Source: Chara braunii (lineage: Eukaryota; Streptophyta; Charophyceae; Charales; Characeae). Taken from it: a DNA stretch of 28,037 nucleotides. Below are positions 20,441-28,037 of this stretch, piece by piece; the stretch's first letter is position 1; the number at the start of each line of letters is the position of its first letter. Location: the NCBI GenBank assembly GCA_003427395.1, contig BFEA01000293.1, positions 808,924 to 836,960 on the forward strand, given 5' to 3'. The notes beneath the pieces are model-generated. The model made no database searches. It worked only from the letters and a program-made list of their open reading frames with translations, and had not been told where the DNA came from. The position numbers were made by a program, and so were the translations under genes.

Positions 20441-21150
20441 TTGATTTCTCTCGAAATTAAGTATAAACTTAACTTTAAATTGGTACCGGAAGATTATGAA
20501 AATTCTCGCAACATCTTCCCTGTAAAGGGTGGATTGCCAAAGTTTTTCCTACCAAATATAATTTAACTCCTTGAAACTAGGAAAATTTTGACAACACCCC
20601 CTCTAAAGAAAATGTTCTTTCATAATGTTGAATATAAATTTGAAAACCCTTCTTGATTTTTCAATGTCAAATTTTGTCTAACTCTCTGATTTATTTAAAA
20701 ATTTAGGCAGCATCTCATTTACAAAAGAAGGCTTCTCATATTTATACCAAGTCATAACAAAACTTGAACTCTGCCAAGACAAAATTTAACTAAATCTCTA
20801 GATTTGTAAAAATTTTGGCAACATTTTCCCTAAAAAAAACGTTTTTTCAAAATTTATACAAAGGTAAATATAAATTCTAAGAATAATTCTGACTTTACAA
20901 AACCAAATTTTGACTAAATCCTTGATTTAACAAAAATTTGAGCAATATCTCCTCTTGAAAAATAGGTTTGCATATTTTTACCAAACCAAATATGAAACTC
21001 TGATAAAATTTGAATTTTGTAAAGACAAAATTTGATTAACTCATTGGATTTGCAGAATTTTTTGGACAACACTTCCCTTAGCGAAAATGTTTTTCTAAAA
21101 TTTATACGAATACAAATATGAGAAATAAAACTTAACTCTGAAGATGCAGA
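20441..21150. repeat. AT-rich tandem array, about 120-bp units
   Basis: At least five diverged units. The unit reads roughly CAAATTTTGACTAA, a CTCTGATTT-like word, GGCAACATCTCCCT, AAAATGTTTTT, AAATTTATACC, AAATATAAA. The start word appears near 20551, 20668, 20781, 20903 and 21026. The GCAACAT-type word recurs near 20507, 20589, 20705, 20816, 20939 and 21063, with spacings of 82, 116, 111, 123 and 124. Divergence between units is high, so the array is old. Confidence 0.8.
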
Positions 21151-21379
21151 AATTGAACTAGCTCCTATGGTTTCAGCACATGACGAGCATCTAAAACTAT
21201 TACCTATCAAAAGACAACTTCAACTGGATTCAAAGTTAGAGTCATAGTCAAGCGAGCATGTACAACTAATGTAAGTCTGTCACAAAAAATCCATAAGTTT
21301 TTTTCACATAAGATAGTTCATTAATCCTCCAAATTGTTAATCATTTACCCATCTTACATATAACATGACATTAAATCAT

Positions 21380-22112
21380 TTTTCTTCGAAACAATGTCAA
21401 AAATGCCTTAGGTTATACACGAACAAGTTGCACAACTACTTATTTCTTCTTTGGGCATATGATTAAAACATTATGCTTAAAAACAATGTCTCGTCGCCCT
21501 GAATTATTTCAATATCTAAAATTTAAATAATTCTCTGATTTGTCTTTTTATACGGACAGGGAACTAAACCATTTAGCTTAGAAACAATGTTCAACTTGCT
21601 CAGTTTACTTTTAATTATACTCTTGACTTTGCTCCTCTTCTTAGTGTTATGGCTTAGCTTGGACCATTCTGCTCAGAAACAATGCTCACATACCTATTCA
21701 AATGCAAATAAAAATAGATGCTTTCAATGTATACTCAATTTGTGTTTTAGTGTGTATGGATTTAGGCTAAATCATTTTGCTTAGAAACAATCCTTAGCCT
21801 TCTACCCGAATCCTTTCTCAGAATAAAACAAAAGACTAAACCATTCTGCTTAGAAACAATGCTCAGTCTACCTCAAAGTCACACACAAGCATGACGTTGG
21901 ACCATTTTGTCCAACTTCAGTAAGAAACCCCAAAAAGAAATAGATAGACTAAGCCATTCTGCTTAGAAACAATGGTGGGTCTTCCAAATTAGACAAGCAA
22001 GCCCTCAGAAATAAACATAGCATCTTAGATCATTCAACTTAGAAACAATGTCTAGTCTTCAAAAAACAACTATAAAACCTGACACTGATCATTCTGCTTG
22101 GAAACAACGACC
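21380..22112. repeat. Spaced short-motif array (TGCTTAGAAACAATG)
   Basis: A motif close to CCATTCTGCTTAGAAACAATG recurs at irregular intervals of about 60-110 bases. The GAAACAATG part lies at 21388, 21480, 21581, 21676, 21784, 21853, 21966, 22042 and 22101, with a broken copy near 21903. Several copies are followed by a word like TCTAGTCT or GCTCAGTC. The intervening sequences do not obviously match each other. It is either a degenerate tandem repeat that kept only its core or an array of binding sites. Confidence 0.85.
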
Positions 22113-22232
22113 AGCCTTTTATTGACCCTGTCAAACGCATGGAATACCACCTTCATCTCACCTTCCCCCAATCCATTCCCTATTCAATTTCAGTCAGAAC
22201 AAAATGAACTCAAATGCACGCATGCATTCCTT

Positions 22233-22844
22233 TCAATTGGTTTTATTAAGTTCAGTAAAGAAACAAAGATCATAGAAGAACGCATGCATACCTCTCAGAC
22301 AAACTGGAGAGACATAGTGGTAGGGGCATATTGAGTTCAAACACAGTGCAAAGGAAGTATACCTGACAGTTCGTTGCCTCCAGAACTCGCATAGGTTCCG
22401 ACAGAGCTCCCGCAATCGGTAGGGCGAACCTCGTGCAAAGGCTTTTGCGCGGATTACGGATTTCCAATCCTGCCTGTCGTCTTCCTCTCGTAACCAAAAG
22501 ATTAGACTAAGCGTAACAAAGACAAAAGAAGAACTTTTTAATCGCTCAGATATAAGAAAAGTGCACTCAGACTCGCGTGAGAAAACCTTATTGTCTTGAT
22601 GCGCCTGAGGGCCTCGCAATGATGTCCAAGAAGCCACGAAGATGGTCAAACCACGACTAATGTCGAGTAGACTGCATCCCTTAATGAACCTCAAAGTTGC
22701 TGCAATGACCCCCTTGTGGAATCTGACCGCTTTCTCAAATCGCACTGTTGCTCCCCTTGACCAAAATGTCGTTGCGCATCCTAAAAGGGCTACATTTAAA
22801 TAGAGTACACCCCTATGCTCTATTTGAAATGCAGACAAAAGCAA
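22233..22844 (-). CDS. Unrecognised 203-codon reading frame
   Basis: The second longest frame outside the LINE copies. The composition is balanced rather than low-complexity (for example RFHKGVIAATLRFIKG, REEDDRQDWKSVIRAKAF), but I recognise no domain. Much of it overlaps a DNA block repeated in inverted orientation at 26990-27400, where the frame is not kept. This argues that the block is a repeat (possibly a retrotransposon end) and the frame incidental or relict. Confidence 0.25.
   Translation of the reverse strand: MLLSAFQIEHRGVLYLNVALLGCATTFWSRGATVRFEKAVRFHKGVIAATLRFIKGCSLLDISRGLTIFVASWTSLRGPQAHQDNKVFSRESECTFLISERLKSSSFVFVTLSLIFWLREEDDRQDWKSVIRAKAFARGSPYRLRELCRNLCEFWRQRTVRYTSFALCLNSICPYHYVSPVCLRGMHAFFYDLCFFTELNKTN
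22300..22680 (-). repeat. Dispersed block, inverted partner of 26990-27400
   Basis: Read on the minus strand, this block matches 26990-27400 in collinear pieces: GACATCATTG with CCATCATTG, CCCTCAGGCG, a TTTCTTRTATCT-like word, AGTCTARTCTT, GAGAGGAAG, GGCAGGATTG, ACCGATTGCGGGAGC, and TGGAGGCA followed by GAACTG. Gaps and mismatches are frequent. It could be the end of a larger element or a second insertion of the same family. Confidence 0.75.
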
Positions 22845-23600
22845 TTGAGCTCAACAAACCACTGCACGCACAACAAGAAGGGGCAGCAAGTGCCCAACCA
22901 GCGCTCAATCAAATGCACCACCGTAACCCCTAGCAAAATGCACAACAATCTGCACTGTGATCTCAACAGAAATAACAGCAACAAAGGACAAAAATATAGC
23001 AGCAGCAACACTTCAATTTTGGTGGTGGTAACACTACGCAATTCAACAGCTCTGATATTCAACAGCAACAATGTAATGTTGCACTCAACAATATCCAACC
23101 GTGTAAAGTATGGTCACAGCCACTGTAATTTCAACATGAGTTCGAAATCGTCAACTATTTACGGGAGTAACAGTCCAACAGCTACAACAACAATAACCTC
23201 AAAAGTCTTAATCGTCGCCCAACAGCCACAACGGTCCCAAGTCTGAGATAACGACGTTTCAAGTTGTTGGAGACCAGGGATAACTTTAAGTAGGAATCCA
23301 CGCTTCCTATCGAGGGGCAACAACAGCTCATCGTTTAGCAGCAACACCTCTGGATCACGGCATGCTCAAGAGTGAGATCGCTGCTAGAGGAAGACAACGA
23401 CCACCACAATGACAACGAGCATCGAGGCGAGCAGTACGACCCAAATGGTGAAGACGAGGGTGACTACTGTTTCAAATCCGACAAGGTCCGTGAGCACGAG
23501 CTTGGCAGGTGAGTGTGTTGACCCCCACGATGAGGATAAGTTGCGTTGATACCAGCGGGCCACTGCCACAAGCACAACAACGCGTTACCAACAACACTCA
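22845..23600 (+). other. CAA/AAC-rich stretch, possible Gln-rich gag-like relic
   Basis: No intact gene. One frame gives Gln- and Asn-rich peptides (IQQQQCNVALNNIQP near 23060-23100), and a later part gives an acidic peptide (GEDEGDYCFKSDKV near 23445-23490), with many stops. The composition resembles retrotransposon gag-type low-complexity protein, but no zinc knuckle or protease motif is seen. Confidence 0.3.
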
Positions 23601-25069
23601 ACCGTCACCCATCAGGAGCACAAACTGAGAATAAATCTATCGCTAGAATAGGGGACTCGGAAGATGTATCCGTTGTCTGTTTCTAATGAGCGCGTTGTCG
23701 GTGCGAATACCCTTACAAGGGTATCTGCACTGTTTTGAGTATACCGCGCGGGCCACAACAGTCTCCATTATTTATGTAGCTGAATGGCTGACTAGATTAG
23801 AGGGTGTGTGGGCGCGCAAATTTGAGGCTCGCGTGATCCTTTATTTTTGATTAATGATTGTAAACGTCAGCGTAGTTGTCGGCTAGATTTTTGTTTTTGA
23901 TTAAATTAGGATTAAAAAGATTTTGTTTTTGGGATTGGTGTGTTTACCTGTGACTTGTGCGTACGTACAGAGGGCGACATCGACAACGATGTGACTTTTG
24001 AAAACATGTGGATAGGTCTGCGCGCCGCTCAGTATCGTTTTATCTCGGTGTCCGTCAAGGCTAGACCCAGACTTGGGCCTAACATTATGGGTTACAACAT
24101 CCGACCTTCATCAGAGAGATTCGGGGATCGAGATCGAGCGGCGACGACGCGGGAATATCAGAGCAGTACGAAGGCACCAAGGGGTTGAGGGCCCGACGAG
24201 GCTATCCCCCTTGGTTTTGCCGTCACAGGCGTCAGGACGGTACTAGCGGTCCCTTTTCCCTCGTTCGTCATATTCTGGCGATTAAAAGTTTAGACGTGTT
24301 ACTATTTTATTTTATGCGTCGACATGCTGCTGACTCAGACGCAGCGCTCGTTTTTAGAGACCGTCACGACAGTCGAGGGCCTTGAGCATGCGCCTCTTTT
24401 TCGTTGACCTGTGGATTCCTTGCGTATTCGAGATGCCAGTGGAGGTCCTTGGTCCCACCGTCTTAAGACGTGGGCCGAGGAAGTCAACGTGCACGCGGGT
24501 GTAGGTGATTGGCCTACGAGGCGGAGGGGGTTTTAGCGGCGCGGGATCGCTGTGGGTGCCCGACCTGTCACCCATGATCCGTTATGAGTGGTTTGACCAT
24601 GAGCTTACCTGCCAGGGCCTGCAAAGATCATGAACTATGCCTGGACGGGGCTCTTGGGGCACCAGTGATGCTGCCACGGTGTTGGTTTTGCGGCAGGGTT
24701 GTCCCAGCGGTTGTTCCCGTGGGACGCCTCTTGGCTTGACCATCACAGTTCTCACTTGAATATTTGCTACTACCACCAAGATCTGCACCGGACCCCGCCT
24801 CACCTAGGTTAACGAGGCGGTCGTTGCAGCGAGCCAGTGTACTCCTACTCGTCGTTGTATCAGGGTTGCCATGGGTGAGCATAGGTAACACGCTTCAACG
24901 CTCCTCATTATCGAGCTGATTGATTCAGTAGGCGAGCCTTAACGGATTTCGACTTCTGAGACTGTCGCCTGGCGGGCTGTATCAGTCGGCACCGCAAGGC
25001 GGTGCCTGAGTTAGCGCGCAGGTTGATAGGCAACCGGGGCAGGACGAAGACAACGGATACAGGTGTACT
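23601..25069. other. Non-coding stretch with several strong hairpins
   Basis: No gene supported. Notable inverted repeats are 23701-23730 (GTGC and ATACCCTT arms, loop AC), 24177-24215 (ACCAAGGGG-type arms around a 22-base loop), 24454-24474 (CCCACCGTCTT/AAGACGTGGG, one bulge) and 24988-25006 (GGCACCGC/GCGGTGCC, 3-base loop). Confidence 0.6.
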
Positions 25070-25790
25070 AAGGAATGGTCGAATGAATCCAGACGCAGGT
25101 TCGCGCCAGGTGCACTATAGAAGTGGGAGACGAAGATGGTGATGGGGAGGAAGTTTGGCGGGGAGAGAGGATCACATCCCGCTCGTTTCCTAACGAAAAC
25201 AAGCGGGGAAAGGTGATGGGTAGGGGTTATCGGTGTCTGCGAGTTAGATTAGGAAGTCGGATTTAGTTATAGGTTAGTAGGATAGAAGTCAGTAGGAGAG
25301 CAGGATGCATCGAGCCATGGCGGGAAGAAGGAGAGAGCGGGGGTAAGAAGTGGTATCTTACCGATTCCACAACGGAATCGGGTGAGCGAAGAGGGGATCC
25401 CGGGGTTTTTGCCCCGGGCGAGTCGCATAGTGAGGTTGGATTTAGTAGTAGATTAGTAAGATTAGAGTTAGGTAGGAAAAGGTTCGCGCGGAGTTATGGA
25501 GATGGCGGAGAACGGAGAAGAAGGAAGATGAAATCGTCGATCTCACTCATGTCTGAATGAAAGTGGACGAGGGAAGTATCATTCCGAAGGTTTTTGGCTG
25601 GGGCGACCTCGAATATGAGGTCAGTTCACGGAGAAAGTTAGTAGAAATAGCGATACTAGAGAAAACATGTGCGTGAGCGGTGATGTACACGAGGAAGACG
25701 AAGACTGAGAAACGTGTATCTTGCTCATTTCTGAATGAAATCGAGCGAAAGGGGGGTTTGTTTAAGAGTTTCGGTATGCTGCACATTTGA
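25070..25790. repeat. Four tandem units of about 180 bp, each with a hairpin
   Basis: Units share a word like GGATTTAGTTATAGGTTAGTAGG (25258, 25438, weaker 25618) and a following purine-rich part. At the same phase each has a stem-loop: CCCGCT/AGCGGG at 25178-25207, CCGATTCC/GGAATCGG at 25361-25381, CACTCAT paired with ATGAAAGTG at 25544-25565, and GCTCATTTC with GAAATCGAGC at 25723-25746. Spacings are 183, 183 and 179. Stem sequences differ while the fold is kept. No coding frame runs through. Confidence 0.8.
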
Positions 25791-25803
25791 TGGAAAGGTT
25801 AGA

Positions 25804-25848
25804 TTCGGGTGTTGAGAGTTCGTCGAAAACTAACTCTCAACACCCGAA
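25804..25848. repeat. Perfect 17-bp-stem hairpin
   Basis: TTCGGGTGTTGAGAGTT (25804-25820) is exactly reversed at 25832-25848, with an 11-base loop. The loop begins a second inverted pair: GTCGAAAA (25822-25829) with TTTTCGAC (25856-25863). Two alternative folds are therefore possible. Confidence 0.95.
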
Positions 25849-26989
25849 AACTAGCTTTTCGACCAGTATTGACGCGAGGCTGCGCCTAGAGGAGGAGACC
25901 GACAGATTGCTCAAGTATCTAGCCATGTTCTAGCGGAAGATTCATTCGATTTTGCTCAGCCTATCTATGGTAAGAATGTGGGGCCAGTCGCGGGGATTGG
26001 AGACTTACCCTTGGCCCGGTGCGCTGATCGATATGTCGGTGGGAGGCGTCTCTATCGACCTCGCTGAAGGCACAACTTGGGAAACACCATGGATCTGTTC
26101 GTGTTTAAAGGGAATGTTCACTCTCACTTACTATGACGGGAACGAAGGGCGAGTAGACTAATCAGTTGACTGTGTTTGCCGGTGTGTTCGCGCAGGGGAA
26201 CGAGAATAAGCAGAGAGGGATTGAGACTCACTTGTCGGTGGTGCCACAGAGCACACTGTTGTTTAGGAGTATGGGGGAGGTGGGGAGTGAGCAGGTTGTG
26301 CTCACAAACGGTCGGGTAGACAGGTGCGGAAGACAGAGTTCGGGTTGATACAGCGAGGCGGCTGCTTTAGCAAGAAGGGGGCTCGATCCGTTCCGCTTAG
26401 AAGGCAAGGCAGAGGGGTGGAGGTTAGGCCTGTGAGTCGGTGCAGCTCTCACAGGCTAGTTGAATGCCTGGGTCTCCGAGTGGTGGTGGGACTTCTGGCC
26501 TGAGCGACTGAGATGCGGCCTGAGGAGCCAACGTGCACCAGACACTTGGCCCATGGGGTGAGAGAAGCTTGAGCCGTGGAAGTTTCTGCAGGTGTACCGT
26601 CCTACAAGCTGCAACTGCTGGGAGCCATGAAGAACGAACTTTTAGCAGTTGGTTGTTGGTCTGTTCAGTCCACCGTTAAAGTTGATCTGGTCGGTGGATT
26701 CCAACCTCAGACTGCGTCGCTGCTACGCCAGTGTACTCGTTGTGGCTTACTAGTTGGTTGGTGAACTGCTTCTATTGACTGTGCACGAATTGCTGCATAC
26801 TGCGGCGGTCTGCTGCGGACTGCCACTGTGTACTGCTGCTGCGTCTGTGGACTGTGCACAAGCTGCTACCACTGTTGATTACTGCGTACTATTGCATACC
26901 GCTGCGGCGGTTGCTGACTGTTACGGTCTGCTGTGCAGCGGCGATTGGACTTAGGGGAGTGACTGAGCTTGGGAAGGGAGGGTAGTGCT
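25849..26989. other. Non-coding stretch with CTG-rich part
   Basis: No gene supported. 26428-26456 is a hairpin with perfect 9-bp arms (GCCTGTGAG/CTCACAGGC). From 26785 to 26940 the sequence is built of CTG, CTGCGG and TACTGC words, giving Leu/Ala/Cys-rich incidental translations. Confidence 0.5.
25923..25985 (+). repeat. Direct repeat, first copy
   Basis: Starts CCATGTTCTAGC and contains GAAGATTC, TTGCTCA and CCTATC in the same order as 27907-27970, at an offset of 1984 bp. The copies differ at scattered positions. Confidence 0.8.
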
Positions 26990-27400
26990 ATGATTTGGGT
27001 GGTCGGCAGAGGGTTGACTTTGACAATTTGACTTCAGAAGTTGACCAAGCTGCTACTATTTGGCCATCATTGTGGGACCCTCAGGCGAGTGAAGGTATCA
27101 AGGCCCTCTTCTGAGAGTTGAGTTGTCCCTTTCTTGTATCTCGAGAGTCTCAGACCCCTTATCTTCTGCCCTTCTTACTCTAAGTCTAGTCTTGATATGA
27201 GAGGAAGGCGGCAGGCAGGATTGCAACCCGTAGGACCGCAAAGAGACTCTGTGGGGAGTCTGCCCACCGATTGCGGGAGCCCTGCCTTAACTCAGGAGGA
27301 GTTATGGAGGCAGGGAACTGAAAGGTAAATAGTGCTTTCCTTCTATAAACCCAGTATAAACCGTATTTGTATTTCCTGTTGCGTTTTGACCGAGTATATT
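26990..27400 (+). repeat. Dispersed block, inverted partner of 22300-22680
   Basis: Collinear with the reverse complement of 22300-22680. Shared words include CCATCATTG, CCCTCAGGCG (27078), GAGAGGAAGGCGGCAGGCAG (27199) and ACCGATTGCGGGAGC (27268). No coding frame is conserved between the two copies. Confidence 0.75.
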
Positions 27401-27581
27401 GCATGCACCCCTATTTTGACTTTCAGTTTGACCTCATGATAAAAACCAGGCCTAAATAAAGGAATGTCTGCAGAATTTCAGTTTCAGTTTTGTTGTTTGA
27501 CAGAAAGCGGATTGTGAAAAGGGAATGCATATGGGGGAAGGCTGGGAGGAAGGTAATATCTCTATACATATAAAGGAAATG

Positions 27582-27752
27582 CGGGTCTCGCGTGACGGAC
27601 CCACGGGAGACCCGGTTCCCTCGTGGGAGTCCGCGTGCCCGTTCCACGGGCGGAGTACCAGCGGTTTGTAGAACTGCGCGATGGTTGGCCGGAATTTTTT
27701 TTTTTTTTTTCCCCGGTTCCACGGGCGGAGTACCTGCGGTTTGTGGAACCGC
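27582..27752. repeat. 75-bp duplication with hairpins
   Basis: GTTCCACGGGCGGAGTACC occurs at 27641 and 27716. In each, the repeat folds back on a following word (GTAGAAC, GTGGAACC). The second copy has a perfect 9-bp stem (27714-27722 with 27743-27751). Just upstream, CGGGTCTC (27582) pairs with GAGACCCG (27607), and CCCACG (27600) with CGTGGG (27622), giving competing folds. A T run and an A run follow copies one and two respectively. Confidence 0.85.
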
Positions 27753-27906
27753 GCGACGCTTGCCTGTTCAAAAAAAAAATTATTTCCATCCGCTTGGCCG
27801 TTTAAAAGTTTTTGTTGTTTGCGTCTTTGTCGAATAGCGGGGCGGCTCGGATGATCGTCCCGGGATGGTCTTTTCATGAGCGGGGACTACCAGGTAGTGT
27901 ATATTT

Positions 27907-27970
27907 CCATGTTCTAGCCGAAGATTCTTTGGATGTTGCTCATCCTATCGATGAAAGTAGGATGGCGGGA
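27907..27970 (+). repeat. Direct repeat, second copy
   Basis: Partner of 25923-25985. The pair could be ends of one element of about 2 kb or units of a larger array. Confidence 0.8.
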
Positions 27971-27986
27971 GCCGCGAGGTCGGATC

Positions 27987-27987
<1 letters not shown>

Positions 27988-28037
<50 letters not shown>
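27988..28037. repeat. (CT)n microsatellite at the window end
   Basis: Uninterrupted TC dinucleotide running to the last base. It may mark a contig end. Confidence 0.99.

Noticed and set aside
21380-22112. CRISPR-like look of the spaced motif array
   Set aside because: Motif copies diverge, intervals vary from about 60 to 110 bases, and the context is eukaryotic with no cas genes.
24471-24494. VHVDFLGP on the minus strand, like the first catalytic motif of a Ty3-type integrase
   Set aside because: Neither the zinc-binding region before it nor the rest of the integrase core after it is recognisable, and the DNA overlaps a palindrome; probably chance.
26754-26954. Leu/Ala/Cys-rich 66-codon frame
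   Set aside because: Product of the CTG-rich simple sequence.

Overview
The window looks like repeat-rich nuclear DNA from a plant-lineage eukaryote (streptophyte). The reasons are a plant-type LINE with a C-terminal zf-RVT domain, a PIF/Harbinger transposase relic, long microsatellites, poly(A)/poly(T) tracts, no bacterial-style operons, and a mitochondrial- or plastid-type group II intron core stranded among transposon remains. A large-genome charophyte alga such as Chara is a guess from general flavour only. No intact host gene could be established. Almost every recognisable coding stretch is a decayed mobile element.

Layout. 1-1.7 kb: a modular dispersed repeat whose modules return at 13.5-14.3 kb. 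2.17-3.27 kb: a PIF/Harbinger transposase pseudogene broken by stops and frameshifts, followed by a 245-codon reading frame on the opposite strand. 5.01-5.13 kb: a 121-bp foldback element. 5.52-5.58 kb: group II intron domains V and VI. About 5.7-11.2 kb: a long but dead LINE (zinc-knuckle ORF1, reverse transcriptase, zf-RVT; no endonuclease domain seen). 15.4-15.6 kb: CT and TCTA microsatellites around a 56-base assembly gap. 16.11-18.09 kb: a second, AT-rich, 5'-truncated LINE of the same family with a poly(A) tail and an exact 10-bp target-site duplication. 19.05-20.12 kb: a non-autonomous terminal-inverted-repeat element with an 8-bp target-site duplication and a polypurine/polypyrimidine core. 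20.45-22.11 kb: two AT-rich repeat arrays (about 120-bp units, then a short motif recurring every 60-110 bp). 22.2-28.0 kb: a GC-richer accessory block with a divergent inverted-repeat pair about 4.7 kb apart, four roughly 180-bp tandem units that each carry a hairpin at the same phase, many near-perfect short hairpins, and a terminal CT microsatellite.

How the parts relate. Nothing here reads as a functioning pathway. The window is a stack of insertions of different ages. Two LINE copies from lineages with very different base composition still match at protein level around the zf-RVT domain, so they diverged while their proteins were under selection and died later. The best candidates for undescribed biology are the hairpin-bearing tandem units and hairpin cluster at 23.7-27.8 kb, the spaced motif array at 21.4-22.1 kb, and the non-autonomous element at 19.05-20.12 kb.
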